A stretch of DNA of 64,000 nt from JABGQS01 sp963666505 (GCA_963666505.2 CAXXXL010000005.1:62001-126000); one strand, 5' to 3'. Positions 50,628-59,637 are shown, numbered from the stretch's first letter. Made by a program: numbers and translations. Notes: generated by a model not told the origin, from the sequence alone.

Positions 50628-51851
50628 ATGAATGAACTGGATACGGCTCTTTTGAAGACGTTTGAGAAAGCCGTAGGCCTTAACTGCTTTATAGTAGATA
50701 TAGACAAGTCTGTATCGCGAATATCGGAATCGGTGGAGTTTTGCAGACGGTGTTTCGACAAGCAAATGGAGCAGTTTGGCCGGACAAAGTGCCATACCCT
50801 TATGGAATATGCTTCGTACCAGTCGGTGCGGTGGGGCGGAAAGTATGAGTTTTTATGTCCTGCCGGCGCTGCTTTTATTGCGGCTGCGGGAATGGAAGGC
50901 GGCGTTCTCAAGTATGGACTTGTTGCCGGTCCGTTTTCGATGGTGCCGATAGATGATTTTATTGCCGATGAGTTTTCGGGTCTTTTTCACGGAGAGGTGA
51001 AAAGCATAGAGCAAAGCGCAAGGGAACTGCCATACATAGAGCCCGCAAGGGTCTCGTGCCTTGCAGATATGCTGCTGATGGTGGTAGAGCATTCGATACT
51101 CAGGGACAACGAGGATATGCGCCTTGCCCAGCAGACGAGCGCAAGGTATAACGAGATATTCTTGACTTTTGAGGGAATAAAAAAATCCGGAAGCTGCTGC
51201 GAGTACCCCATAGATACTGAAAAAGAGCTCCAGCGCTATATAACATCCGGAGATAAAAAAAGCGCACAGCGTGCGCTCAACGAGATACTCGGCGCAATAT
51301 TCTTTGCATCGGGGGCAGATTTTGAAGCTATAAAGGCAAGAGTCACAGAGCTTCTTGTGCTGCTTTCAAGGGCGGCTATAGAAGGCGGAGCGGAGCCGAG
51401 CAGGATATTTGGGCTCAACAGAGACTACCTTGGCGAGATTAACAGGTTCGGAAATGTTGAGGATTTGAGCAACTGGCTTGCCAGCATGCTCTCGAGCTTC
51501 ACCGGCCTTGTGTTTGCGGCTCCGGACGCAAAGCATACAGAGACGATACAGAAGGTTATGGAATACGTCAACAACAACTATATGAACCGAATCACTTTAA
51601 ACGACGTATCAGAGCACGTGTCCTTCAGCGTTTCGTACCTATCTAGGATGTTTAAGGAGGAAAAAGGCATCAGCCTAACGTCGTATATAAATGAAGTGCG
51701 TATTCGTGTCGCGAAGATGCTTATAAAGCAGAACGACATTTCACTGTCGCAGGCGGCATATTTGTGCGGGTTTGATGACCAGAGCTATTTTTCCAAGGTA
51801 TTTAAAAAAATGACCGGTACAACGCCGGGTAAGTACAGAGAACAAAAATGA
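50628..51851 (+). CDS. PocR-domain AraC-family regulator
   Basis: 407 aa. The N-terminal PocR ligand-binding domain (about 5-165) contains CFIVDIDKSVSRI, CRRCFDKQMEQFGRTKCHTL and FLCPAGAAFIAA; such domains bind small hydrophobic or methylated compounds or contain cysteine sites. A middle helical part follows, then two AraC helix-turn-helix motifs at about 310-405 (NRITLNDVSEHVSFSVSYLSRMFKEEKGISLTSYI ... FDDQSYFSKVFKKMTG). Sits between the methyltransferase and its corrinoid protein, so it probably activates both. Confidence 0.92.
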   Translation: MNELDTALLKTFEKAVGLNCFIVDIDKSVSRISESVEFCRRCFDKQMEQFGRTKCHTLMEYASYQSVRWGGKYEFLCPAGAAFIAAAGMEGGVLKYGLVAGPFSMVPIDDFIADEFSGLFHGEVKSIEQSARELPYIEPARVSCLADMLLMVVEHSILRDNEDMRLAQQTSARYNEIFLTFEGIKKSGSCCEYPIDTEKELQRYITSGDKKSAQRALNEILGAIFFASGADFEAIKARVTELLVLLSRAAIEGGAEPSRIFGLNRDYLGEINRFGNVEDLSNWLASMLSSFTGLVFAAPDAKHTETIQKVMEYVNNNYMNRITLNDVSEHVSFSVSYLSRMFKEEKGISLTSYINEVRIRVAKMLIKQNDISLSQAAYLCGFDDQSYFSKVFKKMTGTTPGKYREQK

Positions 51852-51888
51852 TGGTTTAAAATAAATAATAACAATAAGGAGTAACGAA

Positions 51889-52521
51889 ATGAGTATTTTT
51901 GAAGAGATGAGTTCTTTTCTGCAACAGGGAAGAGCACCGAAGGTCAAAGAGCTGGTTGAAAAAGCTCTTGCAGACGGCGAGGATGCAAAGAGAATCTTGG
52001 AAGAAGGTCTCTTGTCCGGTATGGCAGTCATCGGCGAAAAGTTCAAGAACAACGAAGTATATGTGCCGGAAGTTCTCATTGCTGCAAGAGCTATGAATGC
52101 TGGCATGGACGTTCTTAAGCCTGCGCTTGCTTCAACAGATAATAAAGCGAAAGGCAAGGCCGTAATGGGCACCGTCAAGGGCGACCTGCATGACATCGGC
52201 AAGAACCTTGTCAAGATCATGTTTGAAGGCAAGGGCATAGAGGTCGTAGACCTTGGCACAGATGTTTCTGCAGAGAAGTTCGTACAGACGGCAATCGACG
52301 AAGGAGCAGGAATAATAGCATGCAGCGCACTTCTTACAACGACTATGGGCGTAATGAAAGACGTTGTTGAAAAAGCAAAAGAGATGGGCGTTCGTGACAA
52401 GATAAGCATCATGGTAGGCGGCGCTCCCGTAACAGAGAACTTCAAAGACTCTATTGGCGCAGACTACTATACAGCAGATGCAGCAAGCGCTTCAGACGTT
52501 GCGCTTTCACTCTGCAGCTGA
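51889..52521 (+). CDS. Corrinoid protein (methyltransferase cognate)
   Basis: 210 aa. The N-terminal four-helix cap (about 1-85) is followed by the B12-binding Rossmann domain with DLHDIGKNLV (the lower-ligand His in DxHxxG), SALLTTTMG and GGAPV. It carries the methyl group between a substrate-specific methyltransferase and the MtaA-type enzyme at 49196. No substrate-specific methyltransferase (MtxB type) is encoded in this window. AAGGAG precedes the ATG. Confidence 0.95.
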   Translation: MSIFEEMSSFLQQGRAPKVKELVEKALADGEDAKRILEEGLLSGMAVIGEKFKNNEVYVPEVLIAARAMNAGMDVLKPALASTDNKAKGKAVMGTVKGDLHDIGKNLVKIMFEGKGIEVVDLGTDVSAEKFVQTAIDEGAGIIACSALLTTTMGVMKDVVEKAKEMGVRDKISIMVGGAPVTENFKDSIGADYYTADAASASDVALSLCS

Positions 52522-52535
52522 TTTAAACTAAAAAT

Positions 52536-52572
52536 AAAAGCAGCTTTGTTATTTAAAAGCAGAGCTGCTTTT
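52536..52572. terminator. Bidirectional terminator
   Basis: AAAAGCAGCT (52536-52545) pairs with AGCTGCTTTT (52563-52572). A-run and T-run on the two sides let it serve both the corrinoid gene and the converging HD gene. Confidence 0.8.
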
Positions 52573-52595
52573 GATTACTTAAAATTGGGGTTTTA

Positions 52596-53081
52596 TTAGA
52601 AATCAAACATATCATCTGCCAGATTTTTTCCGGCCTTCGTTTTGAAGTATTTATCATATGCCGCTTTAAATGCGTTTTTACCAAAGTCGCCATCAGCGTA
52701 GTTAAAAATAAAATCTGCTTCGACCAGTATGCGGTAGTCAGCTCCCTTGATGTCTTTGTAGGTGTGGTGGTGCGCAACGAGGAAAAGCACACGCAGCTTT
52801 GTTTCTTTATCTATATCATATCTGTCCAATATATCTGCTGCAATCCTAGGTCCGTACTGCTCCTGCATCTTCCCTGTGCATCTGCCAAACGTCTGCTCGC
52901 AATAATGGATGCCGATATCGTGCAAAACTGCGGCGATTTCCAGAGTTTGCAGTTCTTTTGGCGCCAGTCCTTCCAGTTCGGCAATGCATCTTGAAATGCC
53001 AAGCACTTTGAGAGCATGGTCTGTTCTCCTGGTATCCTGCCCGTTTATTTTTATCATTTCGTTTATTATCTTGCCTGTCAT
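52596..53081 (-). CDS. HD-domain phosphohydrolase
   Basis: 161 aa on the minus strand. Metal ligands: H in RRTDHALKVLG, LHDIG (the HD pair), HHH in VAHHHTYKD and the C-terminal EADFIFNYAD. Similar to small HDIG-type hydrolases of nucleotides, often annotated as HD domain proteins. The reverse-strand text CGGAGAAAAAC precedes its ATG, with a TATAAT-like box on the same strand near 53110. Divergent from the CrtC-like gene. Confidence 0.87.
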   Translation of the reverse strand: MTGKIINEMIKINGQDTRRTDHALKVLGISRCIAELEGLAPKELQTLEIAAVLHDIGIHYCEQTFGRCTGKMQEQYGPRIAADILDRYDIDKETKLRVLFLVAHHHTYKDIKGADYRILVEADFIFNYADGDFGKNAFKAAYDKYFKTKAGKNLADDMFDF

Positions 53082-53135
53082 GTTTTTCTCCGAATATATT
53101 TATTGCCTATTATAACATATTGTTATGCTGCAAAG

Positions 53136-53164
53136 TTGAAATGCTTTTGTGTGCATTGTATAAT
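53136..53164 (+). promoter_or_regulatory. Sigma-A-type promoter
   Basis: TTGAAA at 53136-53141, 17-bp spacer, TATAAT at 53159-53164. Drives the pair 53227-56618. Confidence 0.75.
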
Positions 53165-53226
53165 ATACAAACAGGCAAACGTGGCTTTGCTGCAGCAATT
53201 ATATTTTTATTTGGAGATTATAAAAA

Positions 53227-54246
53227 ATGAATAACTTCACCAGGCGTCTTAAAGAGAAGCTTTTTTGCGGTATCCTTGATAAAAGAAGGCGAAAAAGCCC
53301 TTTCGATGAAACGGCAGCAGAACTCTACCAAACCCCATCAGATGCAGACGAATTTCATAATAACAGCTATTATTTTTCGTGCCATGATATGGCAGGAAAC
53401 AGTCTTTTGCTGCGCCACGCTCAGAGGGGGACGGACTCGACGGAGGTTTGGCTGGCATACAAGGATGCCGCCGGCAATGCTTATATAAATAAAAAACAGT
53501 TTTTTAAAAACGAAAAACCGGATTCATCTGTTGAGTGTATAGAGCCGTCGAGAACATGGAGGTTTGCTTTTTCCGGCAAGCTGATAAATATGCAGACAGC
53601 AAAAGAATGCGACACTGTTATGAAAGCGGAGTTCGAAGCCGCCGGCGCTATATTCGAATTTGGTACGCATCTCGACTCAAAAGTCATGGCGAAGGCAATA
53701 GCTAGGGAGAAATGGAGCCGTGATTTCTTCGAAGCACTTAATGAAAACAATCAGGTCCATTACGAACAGCCGGGCAAGGCATATGTCTCCCTTGCTATTG
53801 ATGGAAAAAGCACAGAGCTCAACATGCCGGCAATGCGTGACCACTCGTTCGGAAAACGTGACTGGAGATATATGAACAAACATTTCTGGCTTATGTGCCT
53901 GTTCGAAGACGGCAGCCACCTAAACGCAAACATGGTGAGTTATCCTGCAGTAAAAAGGCTGGAGACAGGATATATGGTAACCGGTGATAATACCGTATGT
54001 GTAGAAGAAGCAAAGCTGATCGGAAAGATACCGGCTGGCGGGGTGCCGGATAAGTTTGCGTACAGCGCAAAGCTGCTTGGCGGCAAAGAGCTGACGGTAA
54101 GCTGCACACACGAAATCACATTTGAGTTTCCGTTCGGTGGATATAAGATATACGAGGGTATAGGCAGTTTCGAGCTTGACGGCAAGAAAGGCCGGGGAAT
54201 ACTCGAGTTCGGCTACAATGACGACCCTGAAAGGGCGGAGGGCTGA
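53227..54246 (+). CDS. CrtC/AttH-like (DUF7064-type) lipocalin-fold protein
   Basis: 339 aa, no signal peptide. NNSYYFSCHDMAGNSLLLRHAQRG near 50-75 and MPAMRDHSFGKRDWRYMNKHFW near 200 resemble the RDxSWG.RDW motif of the CrtC/AttH and DUF7064 lipocalin-like families, which bind hydrophobic compounds. The C-terminal EFPFGGYKIYEGIGSFELDGKKGRGILEFGY fits the second barrel. It stops two bases before the PEP-utilising enzyme starts, so they form an operon and may share a substrate. Confidence 0.6.
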   Translation: MNNFTRRLKEKLFCGILDKRRRKSPFDETAAELYQTPSDADEFHNNSYYFSCHDMAGNSLLLRHAQRGTDSTEVWLAYKDAAGNAYINKKQFFKNEKPDSSVECIEPSRTWRFAFSGKLINMQTAKECDTVMKAEFEAAGAIFEFGTHLDSKVMAKAIAREKWSRDFFEALNENNQVHYEQPGKAYVSLAIDGKSTELNMPAMRDHSFGKRDWRYMNKHFWLMCLFEDGSHLNANMVSYPAVKRLETGYMVTGDNTVCVEEAKLIGKIPAGGVPDKFAYSAKLLGGKELTVSCTHEITFEFPFGGYKIYEGIGSFELDGKKGRGILEFGYNDDPERAEG

Positions 54247-54248
54247 CT

Positions 54249-56618
54249 ATGAGGATATACAACCTTGATTCAATCGGCGCCGACAGCCTTGATATAGCGG
54301 GCGGCAAAGCAAAGGGGCTGTTCGAGCTTTTCAGATGCGGGCTTAATGCTGTGCCGGGTTTCGTTGCTATAGATATAGACGGTGAAATAAATATACAGGA
54401 AGCTGCAGACCATTATGAAAAAAGCGGAATGGGAAGGGTCGCAGTACGCTCTTCCGCAACTGCAGAGGATGGAGCGGATTTCTCCAGCGCAGGGCAGTAT
54501 CTGACTGTGCTTGGAGTGGAAGGAAAGCAGCAGGTAAAAAAAGCGATAAAGCAGTGTATTGGTTCGCTTAGCGGTGAAACAGCAAACAGCTACAGCAGCT
54601 ATTTCAGCGATGCCAAAAGCGAGAAGATGAGCGTTATCGTTCAGCAGATGGTAGATGCGGATGTTTCAGGCGTGTGCTTTACACAACACGACGGTGATGA
54701 TGATTTCGTGCATGTTGAAGCTGTGGCAGGGCTTGGAGAGAGCCTTGTTTCAGGACAGGTGCAAGCCAACACATATATAGTACAAAAGGGAGCGCAGAGC
54801 GCAGAAGGCGATGAGCTTCTGACGGCGCAGCTTGTGCAGAGAATAGCCTGTGAAGCGGTAAAAGCAAGCGAGGTGCTAAAGATGCCTCTTGACCTGGAAT
54901 GGGCAGCGGCTGCAGGAGAGCTTTACTGGCTGCAGGCACGCCCGATAACCGTTACGGAAACGATAGACCCGTTCGAGCTTGATACGATAAACATACCTGA
55001 TGACCATGTTGTTACCACCTGCAATGTTGGAGAGATGATGCCGGGTGCGGTAACTCCGCTTACTCTAAGCACCAGCATATACAGTATAGATTACGGTATG
55101 CGCAAAATGTTTGTAACTGCAGGTGGCGCAAAGAGTATGGACGATGTTGCGCCGTGGTCCGGACTAGTAAGTGTCGGCAACACTCTGTTCCTGGACATAA
55201 CGTCCACCCAGTGCATAGTAGACAATACGCTGGGTGGAAACAGAGACGCAGCAGCCGTATCGATATGCGGCAGGGTGTTAGAGGATGTTCCGGAGCAGCC
55301 GGTACCCAGAGTCAACTTTCTAATCAAATTAGTTAACACAGTTAAATATTTTTCTATGCTGATGAAAACAGACAGAGCATGCAAGAAACTCAACCGGTTG
55401 GCAGAGAACTTCTGGATAGATCAGAAAAGCAACTCGCTTAACCAGTACGAAGAAATAGACTCGAAATTACCTGCGATGAACGAAGCTTTCTGGATACATT
55501 ATATACCGTCGGCGCATTCGGGAGCCATGAACAGTGCAATCTTCTTTATGCTTACGGAGGAAGGGCTAGAGCCAGAGGAGATAAACAGGCGGCTGGCGGG
55601 CGCTCTGGAAGACATAGACGGTATAGAGAGTGTGGATATACTTCGTTCTTTGCGTAGAGTGGCGGCAGAGCTGGTTGAAGAAAACCCGGGCGCAGTGGAT
55701 TATTCTGCGCAGGAACTCGCTGAGTATCTTAAAGTCTGCGAAGACGATAGCGCTTATGCGCTTGAGCACTTTATGAAACGCCACGGCCACAGAGCTATAC
55801 GTGAAGCGGAACTGCGAAGCAAATCATGGCATATGGACGAGATAGCGCTGTGCAGCTATCTTAAATCAATAATTGCTTCCGGAACGCAGGAAGTTAAGAA
55901 AATAAAACCTAGCGGAGGCAATATCGAAGCCCTGCTTGACGGAGTCAGCGCCAAACTGCAGCGGATTCTGAAGGTGCTTGTTAAGCAGTCCAGAAAAGGT
56001 GTTGTTAACCGTGAATATTCAAAGTCCAGGTGCATAAAGGTGGTAGACAGATTCAAAGTCGCATACTGGCATCTTGGCAGTCTGATGGAAAAAGAGGCTC
56101 TCCTGCCGGACAGCGACCTTGTGTTTTTTCTAAAGCATGATGAGCTTGGGCAGCTGGTAAGAGGCAACAAAGGGCTAGTTAAAAAAGCTGTTGCAAGACG
56201 GCGGCTTCTGGACGAGCAGATGCAGCTTAAGTTCGACGAGATCTGCGTAGGCAGGCCAATACCGATAGAAGAGAACTACTCGCTAAAAGACGGTGATAAC
56301 CTTCTGCTGGGCACATCCATAAGCCGGGGCAAAGCCACCGGCAGGGCAAGGGTGATTAAAAGCGTAGAAGACGCAAACAAGCTGGAGAAAGGCGAAATTA
56401 TGGTAGCGGCGTTTACGGATATAGGGTGGTCGCCGTATTACAGCCTTATCGGAGCTCTTGTGACCGAGGTGGGTTCTTCTCTTTCACACGGCGCAGTCGT
56501 GGCAAGAGAATATGCTCTTCCGCTGGTTTCAAACATACCTTATGCAACAAAGAGGATAAAGACAGGTGACACCATAAGCGTGGACGGAACGAGCGGCAAG
56601 GTCGCTATTATAGAATAG
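54249..56618 (+). CDS. PEP/pyruvate-binding phosphotransferase (rifampin-phosphotransferase/PPS-like)
   Basis: 789 aa. N-terminal ATP-grasp domain about 15-235: AGGKAKGLFEL, VAVRSSATAEDGADFSSAGQY, DLEWAAAAGELYWLQARPI. C-terminal swivelling domain with the catalytic His in SSLSHGAVVAREYALP near 746. Such enzymes (PPS, PPDK, RPH) transfer phosphate from ATP through this His to a small substrate. It lacks the PEP-synthase TIM barrel, so it matches the three-domain Rph layout, and the middle (about 340-660) would be the substrate domain. The target is unknown; the lipocalin-like partner suggests a lipophilic substrate. Confidence 0.85.
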   Translation: MRIYNLDSIGADSLDIAGGKAKGLFELFRCGLNAVPGFVAIDIDGEINIQEAADHYEKSGMGRVAVRSSATAEDGADFSSAGQYLTVLGVEGKQQVKKAIKQCIGSLSGETANSYSSYFSDAKSEKMSVIVQQMVDADVSGVCFTQHDGDDDFVHVEAVAGLGESLVSGQVQANTYIVQKGAQSAEGDELLTAQLVQRIACEAVKASEVLKMPLDLEWAAAAGELYWLQARPITVTETIDPFELDTINIPDDHVVTTCNVGEMMPGAVTPLTLSTSIYSIDYGMRKMFVTAGGAKSMDDVAPWSGLVSVGNTLFLDITSTQCIVDNTLGGNRDAAAVSICGRVLEDVPEQPVPRVNFLIKLVNTVKYFSMLMKTDRACKKLNRLAENFWIDQKSNSLNQYEEIDSKLPAMNEAFWIHYIPSAHSGAMNSAIFFMLTEEGLEPEEINRRLAGALEDIDGIESVDILRSLRRVAAELVEENPGAVDYSAQELAEYLKVCEDDSAYALEHFMKRHGHRAIREAELRSKSWHMDEIALCSYLKSIIASGTQEVKKIKPSGGNIEALLDGVSAKLQRILKVLVKQSRKGVVNREYSKSRCIKVVDRFKVAYWHLGSLMEKEALLPDSDLVFFLKHDELGQLVRGNKGLVKKAVARRRLLDEQMQLKFDEICVGRPIPIEENYSLKDGDNLLLGTSISRGKATGRARVIKSVEDANKLEKGEIMVAAFTDIGWSPYYSLIGALVTEVGSSLSHGAVVAREYALPLVSNIPYATKRIKTGDTISVDGTSGKVAIIE

Positions 56619-56652
56619 ATATCCATGCTGAAAATAAATATACATATTTAGC

Positions 56653-56680
56653 TTGCATTGTAATGACACTGTGGTATAAT
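56653..56680 (+). promoter_or_regulatory. Sigma-A-type promoter of the UPF0316 cluster
   Basis: TTGCAT at 56653-56658, 16-bp spacer, TATAAT at 56675-56680, 25 bp before the first UPF0316 start. Confidence 0.7.
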
Positions 56681-56704
56681 CCACCCATAATAGGGGGAGT
56701 GCGT

Positions 56705-57256
56705 ATGGACTTTTTTTCTTCGAAAAGCGTATGGATATATCTGATGATTTTCTTCGGTAAAATCATCGAGGTTACCGTGTCCACAGTAAGGATAATGCTT
56801 ATAAGCCGTGGCGAAAAAACCAAAGGCTCGTTTTTGATACTGTTTGAAGTGTCTATCTGGCTCGTTATTACAGGCACGGTTCTAGTTGGTTTCCAGGATG
56901 ACATATGGAAGAGCGTAGTTTACGTTTTCGCATGCTCTATCGGCAGCTATATTGGCTCTGTCGTAGAGGGCAAGCTCGCTTTTGGGTTGTGCTCTATTCA
57001 GGTTATAGTCGCTCAGGACAACCTTGTTGAAAACAACGCCGCAATGGAGCTTGCGGGCGAGCTTCGTGAGCACAATTTTGCCGTAACTATTATGGAGGGC
57101 AGGGGGAAAAAAGGCAAGCGTGACATATTGGTACTGCATCTGAAAAGGAGCAGGATACCGGCGGCGATATCCATTATAAAATCTAAGATACAGGACGCTG
57201 TAATAACTGTCAACGATGTAAAGCTTATAGACGGCGGTTATATAACAAAGAAATAG
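56705..57256 (+). CDS. UPF0316/DUF2179-family membrane protein 1
   Basis: 183 aa from ATG 56705 behind AGGGGGA. Three membrane helices in the first ~90 residues, DUF5698 part with KIIEVTVSTVRIMLISRGEK, and GFQDDIWKSVVYVFACSIGSYIGSVVEGKLAFGLCSIQVIV. The C-terminal half (REHNFAVTIMEGRGKKGKRDILVLHLKR) is a DUF2179 sensor-like fold. The family (YebE) is typically a single gene of unknown function. First of four tandem copies. Confidence 0.88.
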   Translation: MDFFSSKSVWIYLMIFFGKIIEVTVSTVRIMLISRGEKTKGSFLILFEVSIWLVITGTVLVGFQDDIWKSVVYVFACSIGSYIGSVVEGKLAFGLCSIQVIVAQDNLVENNAAMELAGELREHNFAVTIMEGRGKKGKRDILVLHLKRSRIPAAISIIKSKIQDAVITVNDVKLIDGGYITKK

Positions 57257-57277
57257 ACTGAGTAAGAGAGGTGCAAA

Positions 57278-57832
57278 GTGGATTTTCTGTTGCACCAAAG
57301 CGTGTGGCTATACGTTCTGGTGTTTGTAGGCAAGGTAATAAATAATATAGTTGCCACAGTAAAGGTGATAATGCTCAACCGTGGCGAAAAGCTTAAAGCG
57401 TCGCTTCTGACTCTGCTGCAGATGTCGCTTTTCATAGTAATCACAGGTACCGTTCTGGCAGGGCTGACTACGGATTTTATGCGTGTGGTCGTCTATATTG
57501 TGGCGGCGATGATAGGAAACTATCTGGGCAGTATTATCGAAAGCAAGATAGCGCTGGGGCTAAGTTCTATACAGGTAATAGTGCCCCAGAGCAGCATGAC
57601 GGAAGTCAGCACCGCGGATACGCTTGCAGATAAACTGCGTGATGCTGGGTTTGCAGTCACCATACTTGACGGAGAGGGCAGCCGGGGCAAAAGGGATGTG
57701 CTTCTGCTCCATATGAAGCGGAAGCGGATACCAAAAGCAAAACTTTTGATCCGTAAGTTTTTATCAAACCCGATTATCGTTGAGAACGAAGTCAAGCGGA
57801 TGGACGGCGGATATTTAAAGAACGACCGATAG
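57278..57832 (+). CDS. UPF0316/DUF2179-family membrane protein 2
   Basis: 184 aa, GTG start at 57278 with AGAGAGGTG upstream. Same architecture: KVINNIVATVKVIMLNRGEK, GNYLGSIIESKIALGLSSIQVIVPQSSM, DAGFAVTILDGEGSRGKRDVLLLHMKRKRI. The most divergent of the four in the outer loop (TVLAGLTTDFMRVVVYIV). 21 bp after copy 1. Confidence 0.87.
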   Translation: MDFLLHQSVWLYVLVFVGKVINNIVATVKVIMLNRGEKLKASLLTLLQMSLFIVITGTVLAGLTTDFMRVVVYIVAAMIGNYLGSIIESKIALGLSSIQVIVPQSSMTEVSTADTLADKLRDAGFAVTILDGEGSRGKRDVLLLHMKRKRIPKAKLLIRKFLSNPIIVENEVKRMDGGYLKNDR

Positions 57833-57853
57833 GTGAGGATATAAGAGGATATT

Positions 57854-58405
57854 ATGGATTTTTTAGATTCACTGGGCGGATGGATATATTTGATCATATT
57901 CAGCGGAAGAATGCTTGAAACCTTTGTAGGTATACTATGGATAATACTAGTAAGCAGGGGCGAGAGGCTGGCTTCTACTCTGGTAATGGGTATTGCCACA
58001 ACATTGTGGATAACTGTTACTGGAACGGTTATCGTTGGGTTTAGGGAAGACATTTTCAAGAGTATAATTTATGTATTCTCAACGGCGCTCGGAACATATA
58101 TTGGTACGATAATAGAGGAAAAGCTTGCACTCGGGCTCTCGTCGCTTCAGGTGATAATTCCTCAGGACAATATGATTGGAGACAAAACATCGCTCAATCT
58201 TGCTAAAACACTGAGGAAAAAGGGATTTGCAGTAACAGTTATGCACGGTAAAGGCAAGCTGGGGCTGCGTGACATATTGACGCTTCACTTAAAGAGAAGA
58301 CGCATGCCCGAAGCAGTAAAGATAATCAAGAAGCAAGAAGAAGACGCTGTTATAATCGTGAACGATATAAGGTCTATGACAGGCGGGTATCTGACCAGCA
58401 GATAG
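57854..58405 (+). CDS. UPF0316/DUF2179-family membrane protein 3
   Basis: 183 aa. GRMLETFVGILWIILVSRGERLAS, GFREDIFKSIIYVFSTALGTYIGTIIEEKLALGLSSLQVIIPQ, KKGFAVTVMHGKGKLGLRDILTLHLKRRR. GAGGAT-type ribosome binding region. The text KLGLRD replaces KLGKRD at a position lysine in the other copies. Ends 25 bp before copy 4. Confidence 0.88.
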   Translation: MDFLDSLGGWIYLIIFSGRMLETFVGILWIILVSRGERLASTLVMGIATTLWITVTGTVIVGFREDIFKSIIYVFSTALGTYIGTIIEEKLALGLSSLQVIIPQDNMIGDKTSLNLAKTLRKKGFAVTVMHGKGKLGLRDILTLHLKRRRMPEAVKIIKKQEEDAVIIVNDIRSMTGGYLTSR

Positions 58406-58430
58406 CTATCATGCAAAGGAATGGCGGGCC

Positions 58431-58979
58431 ATGGAGTTTTTGAACGATCACAAAGTGCTTTTATACGCACTCATATTTTTTGGCAAGGTCCTCGGCAGCT
58501 CGGTCGGTGTTCTTTGGCTTATACTTATAAACCGTGGAGAGAGGCTAAAAGCATCGATAGTAAGTATATTTGAAGTGGGGATTTGGCTGTTTATCGCTGG
58601 TACAGTATTGATTGGTTTCCAGCAAGACATACTAAAAAGTGTTTTTTATGTGCTGGGTACGGCAGTCGGGATATATCTTGGAGCGACTCTTGAAGATCGT
58701 TTGGCACTGGGCCTTAGTTCAATACAAGTTATAATAGCTCAAAACAATATGGCACACACTAACATCGCAGAAGACCTTGCAAAGAAGCTGCGTGACAACA
58801 GTTTTGCAGTGACGGTGATGGAAGGCAAGGGAAAGCTGGGCAAGAGGGATGTGCTCTTGCTCCATCTTAAAAGAAAGCGAATCAAAAAAGCGCTTGTTCT
58901 GATTCGTGAAGATTTGAAGAGCGCTATGATTACGGTGAACGACGTAAGCATGGCAAAAGGCGGGTATATAAAGAAATAG
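58431..58979 (+). CDS. UPF0316/DUF2179-family membrane protein 4
   Basis: 182 aa. GKVLGSSVGVLWLILINRGERLKAS, GFQQDILKSVFYVLGTAVGIYLGATLEDRLALGLSSIQVIIAQ, RDNSFAVTVMEGKGKLGKRDVLLLHLKRKRI. Copy 4 ends MAKGGYIKK, matching GGYITKK of copy 1. The LOG gene starts two bases after its stop, so the cluster and LOG are probably one transcript. Confidence 0.88.
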   Translation: MEFLNDHKVLLYALIFFGKVLGSSVGVLWLILINRGERLKASIVSIFEVGIWLFIAGTVLIGFQQDILKSVFYVLGTAVGIYLGATLEDRLALGLSSIQVIIAQNNMAHTNIAEDLAKKLRDNSFAVTVMEGKGKLGKRDVLLLHLKRKRIKKALVLIREDLKSAMITVNDVSMAKGGYIKK

Positions 58980-58981
58980 TT

Positions 58982-59560
58982 ATGGAGTATGTATGTGTTT
59001 TTGCGTCGAGCAGCAGCAGCGTTGCAGACGTATACAAAACAGCGTCAAGGCAGCTTGGCGCAGATATAGCAAAGAAGAGCTGGGGCATAGTTTTTGGTGC
59101 AGGCACACAGGGACTTATGGGAGAGCTTGCAAGAGCGGCCCGAGAAAACGGCGGCTGTATGACGGGCGTGATACCCGACTCGCTGAATTTCCCCGGTATT
59201 GTTTATGAAGAATGCGACGAGCTTATAGCTACACGAACTATGAGAGAACGCAAAGCCATAATGGAACAGCGCTCCTTTTCGTTTATTGCACTGCCCGGCG
59301 GGTTCGGAACGCTTGAAGAGATACTCGAGATAATAACGCTAAAGCAGCTTGGGTACCACAACAAACCGGTAGTGATCATGAATATTAACGGTTTTTACGA
59401 CAGCTTAATTGCACAGTTCGAAGAAACGACAGCCCAGAACTTTGCAGTTCCCGAAACGCTGGAGCTTTTCAGAGTTTGCGGCAGCTGCTCCGAAGCGATC
59501 GAATATATAGAAAACTATCAGCCGGATAATACATACAGTAAAAACCCCGGCCTGGAATAA
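58982..59560 (+). CDS. LOG-family nucleotide phosphoribohydrolase
   Basis: 192 aa. GAGTQGLMGELARAA corresponds to the GGG..GLMG loop, RTMRERKAIMEQ and PGGFGTLEE are the LOG signature (PGG.GT..E). LOG proteins cleave nucleoside monophosphates such as cytokinin ribotides or other AMP derivatives to free base and ribose phosphate. Two bases separate it from the fourth UPF0316 gene, making co-translation likely. Confidence 0.92.
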   Translation: MEYVCVFASSSSSVADVYKTASRQLGADIAKKSWGIVFGAGTQGLMGELARAARENGGCMTGVIPDSLNFPGIVYEECDELIATRTMRERKAIMEQRSFSFIALPGGFGTLEEILEIITLKQLGYHNKPVVIMNINGFYDSLIAQFEETTAQNFAVPETLELFRVCGSCSEAIEYIENYQPDNTYSKNPGLE

Positions 59561-59608
59561 CTTTCGCAATACGGACGTTTTGCTGCTGTAAATCGGCTTG
59601 CTGCAGTA

Positions 59609-59637
59609 TTGTCCGGCAAACACACCGATAATATAAT
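59609..59637 (+). promoter_or_regulatory. Sigma-A-type promoter
   Basis: TTGTCC at 59609-59614, 17-bp spacer, TATAAT at 59632-59637. Upstream of the class IV aminotransferase. Confidence 0.65.
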
